From an uncultured Eubacteriales bacterium (GTDB taxonomy: Bacteria; Bacillota; Clostridia; Oscillospirales; CAG-272), in contig CAKRZE010000004.1 in NCBI GenBank assembly GCA_934432725.1, positions 62,001-126,000 of the forward strand: a DNA stretch of 64,000 bases, written 5' to 3'. The notes under the pieces were generated by a model that was given only the letters and a program-made list of their open reading frames with translations, ran no database searches and was not told the origin of the DNA. Positions 33,602-43,542 of the stretch are shown one piece after another (within the stretch, counting starts at the first letter, position 1; every line of letters begins with the position of its first letter). Position numbers and translations under genes: made by a program.

Positions 33602-34624
33602 ATGGTCTTCGCAAAGAGAAAACCCGATGATGTGCCGCCTTTTCGCGGCGTTCCGGTCATCACCGTCATCCTTCTTATGCTGCTTGCGGGAGCCGCAGCC
33701 CTTCATCCGGCGTATTCCTCCGTCACACCCGCATTTCTTCTGCTTCCGTCCCTGTCGGCGGGGTTTGTGGCATTCGTATGTTATATTTCCGCATCGCGCA
33801 AGCCGCTGCTGCTCGCGATTCCGGTGGCAGTTATCGCACTGCTGCTTTCCCAATCAGCAGCTGAAGCCCTGCTCTCGCTGCTCTTTCTGACGCTGCTCCC
33901 TGCCGCCGGCGGAGCCGTGTCCGGATGGAAGTCCATGCGCGTTCCGCTTATCATTTCCGCCGTTTCGGCGGCTCTGCTGCTTATCGCAGCTGCCGGAAGC
34001 GCTCTTCTCGTGCAGTACGGTACCGTTTCGGCAGATGTGATCAAGGAGGCGGCAAAAGAACCGCTCGATTCCGTCCGGTCCTATATCACATCCATCCGCA
34101 CGCAGTACAACGGAGAGCTCTATGCCGTTTTCTCCGCACAGCAGGCAGAGGCGTATATCAACTATCTGCTCGGACTGCTCCCTGCAATCATCGGTATCTG
34201 TGCGCTTCTCATGGCATGGGGAGCCGCATGGGTCCTTTATGTATTGAACCGCATCATGCGCCTTCCGGAAATCATGTCCCCGTGGGAGCTTGAGATGCCG
34301 GCATCCGCCTGCATTCTGTTCGCCGCCGCTCTGCTCCTGATCAACCTTGTGGGAAATGCGGCGGGCGGCATACCCGAAATGGCAGCCGCCAATGTGTTTC
34401 TCCTGCTTCTCCCGGGCTTTCTTGTCTCCGGCGTGCATACGGTCGCCGGACTGGTCCGTTCAAAGAAGAAGCCGGGGCTGGCGGCGCTCTGCATCCTTCT
34501 CCCGATTGCCGCATCTCTTTTTTCCCCCGTATACAGCCTGCTTCTGCTCGCTCTGTTCGGCATGCAGCCCGGTATATCCCGGGGGCTGCGGCTGCTTCTC
34601 AAAAGCAACCGCTCGCAGCAATAG
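33602..34624 (+). CDS. YybS/DUF2232-like polytopic membrane protein
   Basis: A 340-residue protein with about eight hydrophobic helices and a central extracytoplasmic-looking segment (VSADVIKEAAKEPLDSVRSYITSIRTQYNGELYAVFS). Family assignment rests on this topology, the loop and, above all, context: yybS genes sit directly upstream of gdpP-rplI-dnaB in Bacillota. Function is unknown. AAAGGAG lies 6 nt before the ATG at 33602. The frame stays open upstream through the tandem repeat, but that extension is judged non-coding. Confidence 0.8.
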   Translation: MVFAKRKPDDVPPFRGVPVITVILLMLLAGAAALHPAYSSVTPAFLLLPSLSAGFVAFVCYISASRKPLLLAIPVAVIALLLSQSAAEALLSLLFLTLLPAAGGAVSGWKSMRVPLIISAVSAALLLIAAAGSALLVQYGTVSADVIKEAAKEPLDSVRSYITSIRTQYNGELYAVFSAQQAEAYINYLLGLLPAIIGICALLMAWGAAWVLYVLNRIMRLPEIMSPWELEMPASACILFAAALLLINLVGNAAGGIPEMAAANVFLLLLPGFLVSGVHTVAGLVRSKKKPGLAALCILLPIAASLFSPVYSLLLLALFGMQPGISRGLRLLLKSNRSQQ

Positions 34625-34794
34625 CCGCAGCGCGGAAGCCGATGTGTTCCGGGGCGGGAATTCTGCCGGTCCGCCGTTTCCGGAAGAGCTCTCCGCCCGC
34701 TTGGGGTCCGCATCCATACCCGCCACGCTCCCGTTCCCGCAAGCCGACATCCGGCAGCGGTAAAATATCCGACAGAAAGGAATCCGGCCGCAGC

Positions 34795-36855
34795 ATGCCG
34801 CACGGAATATCCGCCATGCTATCTCGATTGAAAAAACGCATCAGTAATCCCGTTTTTCTCCGTACACTCCTCATCTGCATTTTCTCTGTAGCTGCCATCG
34901 GCGCAGCGGCATACTTTGCCGCGCAGAATCCCGAAGAGCCGCTGTTTTATACCGCCGCGATTCTCATCATCTACCTGTGCCTTGTCATCATGACCGGCAT
35001 TCTGTTCCGGCTCGCCGCGGGAAAGGTCTCCGGCAAGGGCACGGGAAGCGAGATCCAGCCGCTGCTCGGCAATCTGTCTCTTGATTTTCTGACAAAGCTT
35101 GACATGCCGATTCTTCTGTGCGAGGCGGATTCCGGCAGAATCCGCTGGTATAACCGCACCTTCACCGCAGCCGCAGATATGAAGACCGCAGCCTCCGGAA
35201 TGACCTTTGAGGAGCTGACCGGCATCTCGCTTCAGCAGCTTTCCCTGACGGAAAACTATGTGCTGAGCAAATTCGGCCGCACCTACAGCATCCGGAACTG
35301 CCGCGTATCCTCCGCCAAAAAGGAGTACATTCTGACCGTGTGGGAGGACCGCACAGAGCTTTACGGAACGATTTCCCGTCTGGAAAGCGAAGAAACCTAT
35401 GTCGCCTATATTATGCTTGACAACATCGCGGAGCTCATGCAGTACACGCAGGAAAAAACACGCTCCGCCATCGATGATGTAGAAGCCATCCTCCGCAGCT
35501 GGGCAAAGGAGACCGGTGGAATCATCAAGGAATACGAACGCGACAAATTCCTGTTCCTGTTCCCTGCCGGAAGCATCCGGGAACAGATCGAAAACAAGTT
35601 TGAGATCCTGGACCGCATCCGTGAAATCCGGGTAGGACCCACAAGTCTTCCGCTCACGGCGTCAATCGGCATTGCCTGCACACCCGGCACACTGGAGGAC
35701 AAATTCCGGGCAGCCGGAGAATGCCTCGACATGGCGCTTCAGCGCGGCGGAGATCAGGTGGTTCTGAAGAGTGCAAAGGGCGGTATGGACTTTTACGGCG
35801 GCAAAACCATCTCCGTCCAGAAGCGGAACAAGGTGCATGCCCGTATGACGGCGCTGCGTCTGGTGGACCGGATATCGGTCAGCTCAAACCTCCTTGTCAT
35901 GATGCACCGCTCGCCGGATTTCGACGCCATCGGCGCTGCATTCGGAATGATGCGCCTTGCGGTTTTCTGCGGCGTCCGGGTGAACATCATCGTAAACCGC
36001 AAGGATCCGAACTTTTTGCTCTGTTATGAAAAGGTCCGCCATATTCCGGAGTATCGGGACGGCTCTCTGTTTGTCACCGCTGCGGAAGCGCAGGATCTGA
36101 TCCAGCCCGACACGCTGCTTGCCATCGTGGACGTCAACAACAAGGCGCAGTTTGAAGCGCCCGATGTTTACGATATGCTGGCAGACCGCACCGTGATTGT
36201 GGACCACCACAGAAAGACCGCCGAATTCTCCAGCAAGCCGCTTGAGGAATACATTGAGCCGTCCGCCTCCTCGGCAAGCGAGCTGATGGTGGAAATTCTG
36301 GAGCTGACCGTTGCCAGAGGCGTTCTTCAAAAGGAGGAAGCGGATATCATGTATGCCGGCATCCTGCTAGACACAAAGCAGTTTGTCCGCAATACCGGCG
36401 TGCGTACCTTTGAATCCGTCCTGTTTCTGCGCGGCGAGGGTGCGATCCCGGGCGATGCGCAGACACTGTTCCGCACGGGAATCGATGATTTCCGCTCTGA
36501 GGTTCTGTTTGAATCCAACATCAAAATCTATCGCACGCAGTTTGCCATCGCCTATAACGACCGGGACGGAAACACCCCGGCAGACTGTATTTCAGCCGCA
36601 AAGGCAGCCGACAAGATGCTCACCATCGACGGCGTGGGTGCCTCGTTTGCGCTCTGCCGCGTAGACGACAATATCCACGTTTCGGCACGGTCCTCCGGGC
36701 AGATCAACGTTCAGCTGATTATGAGCAAAATCGGAGGCGGCGGACACTTTGATGCCTCCGGTGCGCGCATGCCGGACACGCCGATGGCAAATGCGCTGAC
36801 CGCCCTGAAGCACGCCATTGACGAATACACGGCGGAAAACCAGCCCGTTTCGTAA
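34795..36855 (+). CDS. gdpP: cyclic-di-AMP phosphodiesterase GdpP
   Basis: About 686 residues: two N-terminal membrane helices (LLICIFSVAAIGAAAYFAA; AAILIIYLCLVIMTGIL), a PAS-like region (MPILLCEADSGRIRWYNRTF), a degenerate GGDEF domain (YIMLDNIAELMQYTQEK; ASIGIACTPGT, no intact GGDEF), then a DHH domain (MMHRSPDFDAIGAA, AIVDVNN, VIVDHHRKTAEF) and DHHA1 (GGGGHFDASGARM). This is the GdpP/YybT layout, which degrades c-di-AMP and so tunes potassium and wall homeostasis. AAAGGA lies 13 nt upstream of the ATG at 34795; the ATG at 34816 is an alternative. Confidence 0.95.
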   Translation: MPHGISAMLSRLKKRISNPVFLRTLLICIFSVAAIGAAAYFAAQNPEEPLFYTAAILIIYLCLVIMTGILFRLAAGKVSGKGTGSEIQPLLGNLSLDFLTKLDMPILLCEADSGRIRWYNRTFTAAADMKTAASGMTFEELTGISLQQLSLTENYVLSKFGRTYSIRNCRVSSAKKEYILTVWEDRTELYGTISRLESEETYVAYIMLDNIAELMQYTQEKTRSAIDDVEAILRSWAKETGGIIKEYERDKFLFLFPAGSIREQIENKFEILDRIREIRVGPTSLPLTASIGIACTPGTLEDKFRAAGECLDMALQRGGDQVVLKSAKGGMDFYGGKTISVQKRNKVHARMTALRLVDRISVSSNLLVMMHRSPDFDAIGAAFGMMRLAVFCGVRVNIIVNRKDPNFLLCYEKVRHIPEYRDGSLFVTAAEAQDLIQPDTLLAIVDVNNKAQFEAPDVYDMLADRTVIVDHHRKTAEFSSKPLEEYIEPSASSASELMVEILELTVARGVLQKEEADIMYAGILLDTKQFVRNTGVRTFESVLFLRGEGAIPGDAQTLFRTGIDDFRSEVLFESNIKIYRTQFAIAYNDRDGNTPADCISAAKAADKMLTIDGVGASFALCRVDDNIHVSARSSGQINVQLIMSKIGGGGHFDASGARMPDTPMANALTALKHAIDEYTAENQPVS

Positions 36856-37137
36856 AGAGGGAAATGCCCCGGCACAACCGGTTCCGTTGGCGGCATAACG
36901 GACCGGCACCGGAAAGCCTGCACTGAAAGAGCTGCTGTATGCTGCGGAAGCTGACGCCGCGGAACGTCTGCACCTTGCCGCGCACCGTATCCGTCAGAAA
37001 AGACCGCCCGGCATCGGACCTCCCTGCCGCAGCGGAAAAACCGGTCCGACAGAGTCCGGACGCCTCTGTCTCAGGGTGTCCTCGGGCTTTGCGATATTAC
37101 ATTTTACCAATTTTACCACAAGGAAGGAATGTTCAAT

Positions 37138-37590
37138 ATGAAGGTTGTTTTATTACAGGATGTTCGCGCACAGGGAAAAAAGGGAGACATCATTGATGTT
37201 TCCGAAGGATATGCACGCAATTTCCTGCTTCCCAAGAAGCTCGCCGTCATTGCGGATGCAAAGGCAATCAACGATGCAAAATCTCAGGAGGCTTCCCGGG
37301 CACACCGCGTAGAGCTCGAAAAGCAGGCTGCGGCAATGCTTGCGGAAAAGCTGAAGACCGTCACGGTAACGCTCACCGCAACTGCCGGTGCAGACGGAAG
37401 ATTTTACGGCTCCGTCACGGCAAAGGACGTTGCAGAAGCAGTCAAGGAGCAGTGCGGCATTGAGCTTGACCGCCGCAAGATCGTCATGGGAGATGCGATC
37501 AAGGCATTCGGCACCTATGTATATGAGGTCAAGCTGTTCCCCGAGATCGTCGGAAAGCTGACCGTTTCCGTGACGGAAAAGCAGTCATGA
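37138..37590 (+). CDS. rplI: 50S ribosomal protein L9
   Basis: The 150-residue protein is full-length bL9: MKVVLLQDVRAQGKKGDIIDVSEGYARNFLLPKKLA N domain, a long helix, and a C domain with DGRFYGSVTAKDVAEAV and DRRKIVMGDAIKAFG. L9 binds 23S rRNA near the L1 stalk and helps frame maintenance. The start at 37138 is chosen because AAGGAAGG is 10 nt upstream; the ATG at 37129 would be too close. Its stop overlaps the dnaB start (ATGA). Confidence 0.97.
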   Translation: MKVVLLQDVRAQGKKGDIIDVSEGYARNFLLPKKLAVIADAKAINDAKSQEASRAHRVELEKQAAAMLAEKLKTVTVTLTATAGADGRFYGSVTAKDVAEAVKEQCGIELDRRKIVMGDAIKAFGTYVYEVKLFPEIVGKLTVSVTEKQS

Positions 37591-38969
37591 CCCCCATCGA
37601 CAGCACGGCGGGCAGAACGGAAAAAAGCCTGACCCGTCAGGTCCCGTTTTCACTGGAGGCAGAGCAGGCGGTGCTCGGCTCCATCCTGATCGACCCGGAA
37701 GCCTTCAACGAGATTGCCGGAATCATCCGCAGCGAGGATTTTTATCTGGAAAACCACCGTCAGATCTATCTTGCCATGCAGGACCTGTATTTACAGAACC
37801 GCATGATCGATGCGGTGACGCTGATCGATACGCTGGTCCGGCGGGGCGTGTACGACAGCGATGAAAACGGAAAAAAATACATCATGCTTCTGGCAGAGAT
37901 CGTCCCGAACGCCTCCAACATCAAGGATTATGCCAAAATCGTCCGGGATAAGTCCACACTCAGAAGCCTGATCGATGCCTGCGGCGACATCACGGAAACC
38001 GCTTATTCCGAGCAGGACGACGTCAATGCGATTCTTGATTCCGCCGAACAGCGGATCTTCTCCATCGCAGAGGGCAATGAGCAAAAAGGCTTCACCCACA
38101 TCCGCGATGTCCTGCTCTCCACCTATGAGCATCTGAAAGCCCTGAAGACCGACAAAGAGGCGGCTGCCGGCATTCCGACCGGTTTTTCGGATATTGACCG
38201 CGTTCTGGTCGGCATGGGACCGGGCGATCTGATTCTGGTCGGCGCGCGTCCCGGTATGGGAAAGACCTCCTTCTGCATGAACGTTGCAACCAGAGTCGCG
38301 CAGCACAAAAAATGCGCTGTCTGCGTGTTTTCTCTGGAGATGTCCTGTGAGCAGCTTGTTGCCCGCATGCTCTCCTCCGAGGCTCTGATTGACAGCTATG
38401 CCATCCGCTCGGGAGAGCTGTCCGAGGAGGACTGGGAAAAGCTTGCGCGGGCATCCGCCATGCTGTCCGGCACGGAAATCCTGATCGATGATACCTCCGG
38501 CATCACGGTCACAGGCATGAAGGCGAAGCTGCGCAGGGTCAAGAACCTCGGTCTGATCGTCATCGACTATTTGCAGCTGATGACCTCGGATCGGAAAATC
38601 GACAACCGCGTGCAGGAGGTTGCGGACATCTCGCGCAATCTGAAGCTGCTTGCCAAAGAGCTGAAGGTGCCGTTGATCACCTGTGCCCAGCTGTCCCGCG
38701 GTCCCGAAAGCCGTACCGACAAGCGCCCCATGCTTTCGGACCTTCGCGATTCCGGAGCAATCGAGCAGGACGCGGATGTCGTCATGTTTCTGTACCGAGA
38801 TGAATATTATAACAACGATCATAACGGCGAAAATCAGAACACCGCCGAGGTGATTGTTGCCAAAAACCGTCACGGCTCCACCGCCAACATTCCGATCGGA
38901 TGGTTCGGTCAGTACACAAAATTCACCACGCTCTCCGATCTGGATGACTCCTGCGCACCTGCAAAATGA
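37587..38969 (+). CDS. dnaB: replicative DNA helicase DnaB (DnaC in Bacillus)
   Basis: 460 residues. The N-terminal DnaB domain (PFSLEAEQAVLGSIL; ENHRQIYLAMQDLY) is followed by the RecA-like hexameric helicase domain: GARPGMGKTSF (Walker A, about residue 222), VFSLEMSCEQL, LIVIDYLQLM (Walker B), RNLKLLAKEL, AQLSRGPESRTDKRPMLSDLRDSGAIEQDAD and KNRHG. It unwinds DNA at the replication fork. It overlaps rplI by 4 bp and tilS by 4 bp, so the three genes are translationally coupled. Confidence 0.97.
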   Translation: MTPIDSTAGRTEKSLTRQVPFSLEAEQAVLGSILIDPEAFNEIAGIIRSEDFYLENHRQIYLAMQDLYLQNRMIDAVTLIDTLVRRGVYDSDENGKKYIMLLAEIVPNASNIKDYAKIVRDKSTLRSLIDACGDITETAYSEQDDVNAILDSAEQRIFSIAEGNEQKGFTHIRDVLLSTYEHLKALKTDKEAAAGIPTGFSDIDRVLVGMGPGDLILVGARPGMGKTSFCMNVATRVAQHKKCAVCVFSLEMSCEQLVARMLSSEALIDSYAIRSGELSEEDWEKLARASAMLSGTEILIDDTSGITVTGMKAKLRRVKNLGLIVIDYLQLMTSDRKIDNRVQEVADISRNLKLLAKELKVPLITCAQLSRGPESRTDKRPMLSDLRDSGAIEQDADVVMFLYRDEYYNNDHNGENQNTAEVIVAKNRHGSTANIPIGWFGQYTKFTTLSDLDDSCAPAK

Positions 38970-40564
38970 AAATTGTAACTGCCACAAAAAAAGTGCAGAC
39001 CGCTTTCCGGGAAACCGTCCGGGAGTACCGGATGCTGGTCCCGGGGGACCGTGTGCTCTGCGGTCTGTCGGGAGGAGCCGACTCTGTCGCGCTTCTGCAT
39101 CTGCTTCTCCTGCTTGGTCGGGAATATCCGTTTGAGGTTTTTGCGGTCCATGTCCACCACGGCATACGCGGCGCGGAAGCGGACCGCGATGAAGCCTTCT
39201 GCAAACAGCTTTGCCGGGAATACGGCGTCAGTCTGCGCTGCGAGCATGCGGACGCCCCGGGCTATGCCGCAGAAAGCGGAAAAAATCTGGAGGACGCGGC
39301 GCGCTGCCTCCGGTATGATATATTCCGGAAAATCCGTGCGGAGGCGGATATCGACCGCATCGCGCTTGCACACCATGCCGATGACAATCTGGAGACCGTG
39401 CTCCTCAATCTGACGCGCGGAAGCGGTCTTGCCGGAATCCGCGGCATTCCGCCCGTGCGCGGCAGCATCATCCGTCCCCTGCTCGCCTGCAAAAAGGCGG
39501 ACATTGCCGGGTATTGTGAGGAAAACGGGTTATCCTATGTGACGGACAGCACAAACGCCGATCCGTCCTATGCCCGGAATTTCATCCGGAGCAGCATCGT
39601 CCCGCTGCTTGAAAAGCTGAATCCGGAGGTACAGCAGGCATTTTGCCAAACAAGCGCCATTGCGCGTGCCGATGACGAAGCGCTTTGGCTGGAAGCCGAA
39701 GCTCATTCTCTTTCCGACGGCAGGAAACAGCTTTCCGCCCTTCCGGACGCCGTTCTGGATCGGGTCCTGCTGCGGGAATACCGCCGTTTTCTTGCAGACA
39801 GCCGTGCGGGAGCAGATGCCGTTCGCCCGGATACAGCCGTTTCCGATGCGGAATGGAGCAAGGTATATACAGGATCCGTGGAAAAACACAGCCGGACGGA
39901 AGCGGCCTCTTCTGTTCCGGAGCCGAACGGTGCGGCATTTTCCGCCTCCGGAGCTCCGGCAGAGGCAGACGCTGCACCGGTCCGTACAGTGTCCGCACAG
40001 GACTCGCGTCTCCCCGCTCTCACGGGGAGGCAGGCGGCGGCGCTGCGCCGGATCATCCGCAAGGAAAGCGTGCATGCCAAAATCTCGCTGCCCGGGAGCG
40101 TTTTCCTGATCTGCGACCGCGATACGGCAGCGTTTTTTCACTCCTCGGCTTCCGCGCCCGAATTTGCCCCGTACAGGCTGCAATTCGGTGCAAATCCCTC
40201 GCCGGACGGACACTCCGTCCTGTTTCTGACCGAAGCCGACAGCAATCCGCCCGAGGCTTTGCCGGAGGAAATAAAAGCGTTCAAAAATATTTACAAATTC
40301 TTTATACACACCAAAATAAATCCTGCTAAAATAAGAGGAACAATTACCGTAAGAACCCGATGCGGCGGTGACACGTATCGGATTCGCAATCAGACAAAGC
40401 GTGTAAAAAAGCTGCTTCAGTCCCTGAAGCTCCCCGCCGGAAGGACCGCGATGCTTCCGATCCTCTGTGATGAAGAGGGCATTCTCTGGATACCCGGCTT
40501 TCCTCCGCGCGACGGCTGTGCCGCAGAGGACGGAAAAACGCTCTTTCTGTATTATTTCGCATAA
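38966..40564 (+). CDS. tilS: tRNA(Ile)-lysidine synthetase TilS
   Basis: 532 residues. The N-type ATP pyrophosphatase domain has the PP-loop GLSGGADSVALLHLL, HVHHGIRG, EDAARCLRYDIF, AHHADDNLETVLLNLTRGSGLAGIRGI, RPLL and DSTNADPSYARNFIR. TilS substitutes-like middle and C-terminal domains follow. TilS changes C34 of the AUA-reading tRNA-Ile to lysidine and is essential. About residues 270-350 hold an Ala/Ser/Glu/Pro-rich low-complexity insert not usual for the family, whose members are typically about 430-470 residues. It is coupled to dnaB by a 4-bp overlap. Confidence 0.94.
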   Translation: MKIVTATKKVQTAFRETVREYRMLVPGDRVLCGLSGGADSVALLHLLLLLGREYPFEVFAVHVHHGIRGAEADRDEAFCKQLCREYGVSLRCEHADAPGYAAESGKNLEDAARCLRYDIFRKIRAEADIDRIALAHHADDNLETVLLNLTRGSGLAGIRGIPPVRGSIIRPLLACKKADIAGYCEENGLSYVTDSTNADPSYARNFIRSSIVPLLEKLNPEVQQAFCQTSAIARADDEALWLEAEAHSLSDGRKQLSALPDAVLDRVLLREYRRFLADSRAGADAVRPDTAVSDAEWSKVYTGSVEKHSRTEAASSVPEPNGAAFSASGAPAEADAAPVRTVSAQDSRLPALTGRQAAALRRIIRKESVHAKISLPGSVFLICDRDTAAFFHSSASAPEFAPYRLQFGANPSPDGHSVLFLTEADSNPPEALPEEIKAFKNIYKFFIHTKINPAKIRGTITVRTRCGGDTYRIRNQTKRVKKLLQSLKLPAGRTAMLPILCDEEGILWIPGFPPRDGCAAEDGKTLFLYYFA

Positions 40565-40645
40565 GACGGTTTTGTGACCCGATCACCGCTGCCGGCGCAT
40601 TTCCCCAATGCCGGGGCAGCCCTAACACGGGGAGAAAGGCAATAT

Positions 40646-41200
40646 ATGTCGCAGATTGACGATATCAAAGAAATACTGATCAACGAGGACCAGATCCGCG
40701 AAGCGGTTTCCCGCATTGCCGGAGAAATCGACACTTACTATGCAAACAGCGGCAGAAAGCTGCTTCTGCTCGGCATTCTGAAGGGTTCTGTCATTTTCAT
40801 GGGCGACCTGATGAAGCATATTACGCTGCCGGTGGAAATTGACTTTATGAAGGTTTCCTCCTACGGCTCCAAAACAAAGACGACGGGCGCGGTCAACATC
40901 ATTTTGGACCTCTACCGCAAAGATCTGCCGGATGTGGATATACTGATTGTTGAGGACATCATCGACAGCGGCAAAACGCTTGCCTATCTGACCGATTATC
41001 TCCGCCTGAAGGGTGCGCACAGCGTCCGCACCTGCACCATGCTTGACAAACCGTCACGCAGAGAGGTTGACTTCAAGGTGGATCATGTCGGCTTTATCAT
41101 CCCGGACGAATTTGTCATAGGATACGGTCTGGACTATGCAGAAGCCTATCGTGCGCTCCCCTTTGTCGGCATTTTAAAGCCGGAGGTTTACGGGAGCTGA
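40646..41200 (+). CDS. hpt: hypoxanthine phosphoribosyltransferase
   Basis: The 184-residue protein is a purine PRTase: LLGILKGSVIFMGDL, FMKVSSYGS, the PRPP-binding VEDIIDSGKTL and GFIIPDEFVIGYGLDYAEAYRALPFVG. It salvages hypoxanthine/guanine to IMP/GMP. The tilS-hpt-ftsH gene order is conserved in Bacillota. GAAAGG lies 6 nt before the ATG at 40646. Confidence 0.96.
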   Translation: MSQIDDIKEILINEDQIREAVSRIAGEIDTYYANSGRKLLLLGILKGSVIFMGDLMKHITLPVEIDFMKVSSYGSKTKTTGAVNIILDLYRKDLPDVDILIVEDIIDSGKTLAYLTDYLRLKGAHSVRTCTMLDKPSRREVDFKVDHVGFIIPDEFVIGYGLDYAEAYRALPFVGILKPEVYGS

Positions 41201-41232
41201 CTTCCCCGCCGGAACACGTTTATTATCCAAGG

Positions 41233-41290
41233 AAAGGAGCCCTGTCTTTCCGTTTGCAAAAGACGGCGCCGGGCTGCGGTTATATAATAA
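41233..41290 (+). promoter_or_regulatory. ftsH leader: SD, hairpin, AT-rich spacer, start
   Basis: AAAGGAG (41233-41239) is followed by GTCTTT (41244-41249) pairing with AAAGAC (41259-41264), with an outer GCCC/GGGC pair (41239-41242 / 41271-41274), then 16 nt (TGCGGTTATATAATAA) to the ATG. CTTTCC at 41246-41251 can instead pair with GGAAAG (41231-41236) overlapping the SD. Confidence 0.55.
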
Positions 41291-43375
41291 ATGAAAAATA
41301 AATTCGCAAATATTATCTTCTACACCGTTCTGATTGCCGCAATTCTGATCGGAATCACCGTTTTGCTGAACAGGACTACACAGGAAAAGGTCACCTATTC
41401 GCAGATCACGGAGCTGTTTCAGACAGAGCAGGTCAAGGCATTCAAGGTCAACGGAAACAACATCGTGACCCTGTATACCAAGGACGGCCGCGAGGTTCAG
41501 TATGAACTGCGTGATTTCAGCATCTTCTATTATGATTTCAAGGATCTGATTCTTCAGCAGAAGGCTGACGGCATCCTTGAGGATTATGACTATGAGGTTC
41601 CGAAATCCGTACCGTGGTGGGTCAGCTTCCTGCCCTATGTTCTGATTTTCGGTGTGTTTATCTTCCTGTGGGTTTATATGATGCGGCAGGCAAACGGTTC
41701 TGCCGGAAAAATGAATGCATTCGGAAAAGCACGCCCCAAAATCGGCTATGACGACAAAAAGAAGGTAACCTTCCGGGATGTCGCGGGCGCCGATGAGGAA
41801 AAGGCGGAGCTTCAGGAAATTGTGGAATTTCTGAAAAATCCCGCAAGATTCACCCGGCTCGGCGCAAAGATTCCGCACGGTGTGCTTCTGGTGGGTCCTC
41901 CCGGGACCGGTAAAACCCTTTTGGCGAAGGCAGTAGCCGGAGAAGCGGGCGTTCCGTTTTATTCGATCTCCGGATCCGACTTTGTGGAAATGTATGTCGG
42001 TGTCGGCGCCTCGCGTGTGCGCGACCTGTTTGATACCGCAAAGAAAAACCCGGCATCCATTGTTTTCATCGATGAGATCGATGCCGTCGGACGTCACAGA
42101 GGCGCCGGACTCGGCGGCGGTCACGATGAACGGGAACAGACCCTCAACCAGCTGCTTGTGGAGATGGACGGCTTTGGCTCCAATGACGGCGTCATCGTGA
42201 TTGCCGCGACCAACCGTCCCGACATTCTCGACCCCGCTCTGCTCCGCCCCGGACGCTTTGACAGGCAGATTACGGTCAGCCTGCCGGATATCCGCGGAAG
42301 AGAGGATATTCTGAAGGTCCATGCGAAGGGCAAGCCCTTTGAACAGAATGTCGATCTTGGGATCATTGCAAAAACAACCGCCGGCTTTACCGGTGCGGAC
42401 CTTGCAAACCTGCTCAATGAAGCTGCGCTTCTGGCAGCACGCAAGGGAAAGTCCCTGATCGGCATGGAGGACATTGAAGAAGCCTCCATCAAGATCATGG
42501 TCGGTCTGAAAAAGAAGTCCAAGGTGATTTCCGATAAGGAGAAGAAGCTGACCGCCTATCACGAAGCCGGGCATGCCATCACCGCATGGTTCTGCCGGAC
42601 CGAGGATACGGTGCATCAGATTTCCATCATCCCCTCCGGTATGGCAGGCGGCTATACGCTGTACCGTCCGAAGGAGGACCGCTCCTTCACCTCAAAGTCC
42701 GATATGGAGAACAATATCGTCACGCTGCTCGGCGGGCGTGTCGCGGAGGCGCTGATTCTCGGCGATGTTTCAACCGGAGCCTCAAATGATATTCAGCGTG
42801 CCACGCAGGTTGCCCGCGCCATGGTCACCCGGTACGGCATGTCCGAGGTGCTCGGCACGGTTGTTTACGGCTCGGAGCACAGCAGTGATGAGGTGTTTCT
42901 GGGACGTGACTTCAACACAACGCGCGACTTTTCCGAAGAAACTGCCTCCAAAATTGATGCCGAGGTCAAGCGCCTGATTGATGAGGCGTATGCAAAAGCA
43001 CAGCGGATTCTGGAGGAAAACCGGGATAAGCTCCATTTCATCGCTTCTTATCTGATCAAGAACGAAACCATGGAGGAGGATCAGTTCAAGGCGGCTATGG
43101 AAGGCAATCCGACCCTTGAGGATCTGGAAGCCATCCGGGACGAAAAGAAGAAACGGTCCGATGCCGAAAACATGATGCGCCTCGCAAAGGAAGAAGAGGA
43201 AAAGAAGAAAGCGGAGGAAGAGAGCAGACGGCAGCAGGCAATTCATCAGGACGCGAACAACAGCGGTCTGGATGCCTATGCCAAGCTTCAGAAGCAGGAG
43301 CATGACGCCTACCGCCGCATGGGGCAGGATGAGTCCAAAAACGACTCCGACCGCGATGACACACATCCGTCCTGA
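41291..43375 (+). CDS. ftsH: ATP-dependent zinc metalloprotease FtsH
   Basis: 694 residues. Two N-terminal membrane helices (IIFYTVLIAAILIGITVLL and FLPYVLIFGVFIFLWVYMM) flank an extracytoplasmic domain. The AAA domain has Walker A GPPGTGKT (from residue 202), Walker B IVFIDEIDAVG, the second-region TNRPDILDPALLRPGRFDRQ and the zinc protease motif HEAGH (from residue 424). The tail is a charged coiled-coil (EEEEKKKAEEESRRQQ). FtsH degrades misfolded membrane proteins and regulators. It ends a long operon and is followed by a strong terminator. Confidence 0.97.
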   Translation: MKNKFANIIFYTVLIAAILIGITVLLNRTTQEKVTYSQITELFQTEQVKAFKVNGNNIVTLYTKDGREVQYELRDFSIFYYDFKDLILQQKADGILEDYDYEVPKSVPWWVSFLPYVLIFGVFIFLWVYMMRQANGSAGKMNAFGKARPKIGYDDKKKVTFRDVAGADEEKAELQEIVEFLKNPARFTRLGAKIPHGVLLVGPPGTGKTLLAKAVAGEAGVPFYSISGSDFVEMYVGVGASRVRDLFDTAKKNPASIVFIDEIDAVGRHRGAGLGGGHDEREQTLNQLLVEMDGFGSNDGVIVIAATNRPDILDPALLRPGRFDRQITVSLPDIRGREDILKVHAKGKPFEQNVDLGIIAKTTAGFTGADLANLLNEAALLAARKGKSLIGMEDIEEASIKIMVGLKKKSKVISDKEKKLTAYHEAGHAITAWFCRTEDTVHQISIIPSGMAGGYTLYRPKEDRSFTSKSDMENNIVTLLGGRVAEALILGDVSTGASNDIQRATQVARAMVTRYGMSEVLGTVVYGSEHSSDEVFLGRDFNTTRDFSEETASKIDAEVKRLIDEAYAKAQRILEENRDKLHFIASYLIKNETMEEDQFKAAMEGNPTLEDLEAIRDEKKKRSDAENMMRLAKEEEEKKKAEEESRRQQAIHQDANNSGLDAYAKLQKQEHDAYRRMGQDESKNDSDRDDTHPS

Positions 43376-43420
43376 CATCCCTTCGGATTCCGGTCAACCC
43401 GGAATACAATAAAACAGCCA

Positions 43421-43454
43421 CAGGCTGCCGCACACCAAGCGGCAGCCTGTTTTT
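43421..43454 (+). terminator. terminator after ftsH
   Basis: CAGGCTGCCGC (43421-43431) pairs with GCGGCAGCCTG (43439-43449) and is followed by TTTTT. Confidence 0.92.
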
Positions 43455-43513
43455 GATGTCTGCCGAAATCCGTACCGAAACCGCATTTCCTTACGGCTAT
43501 TTACAAAATGGAG

Positions 43514-43542
43514 TTGATTTTTTGCAAAAAATGCGATATGAT
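43514..43542 (+). promoter_or_regulatory. promoter of the SPFH-MutS-like operon
   Basis: TTGATT (43514-43519), 17-bp spacer, TATGAT (43537-43542). It leaves a leader of about 300 nt with no recognised gene. Confidence 0.6.

Noticed and set aside
31884..33890. 668-codon plus-strand frame
   Set aside because: It runs antisense to the amidase gene and then across the repeat-bearing yybS leader; composition and lack of motifs mark it as non-coding.
41174..42616. 480-codon minus-strand frame
   Set aside because: Antisense of ftsH and without domain evidence.
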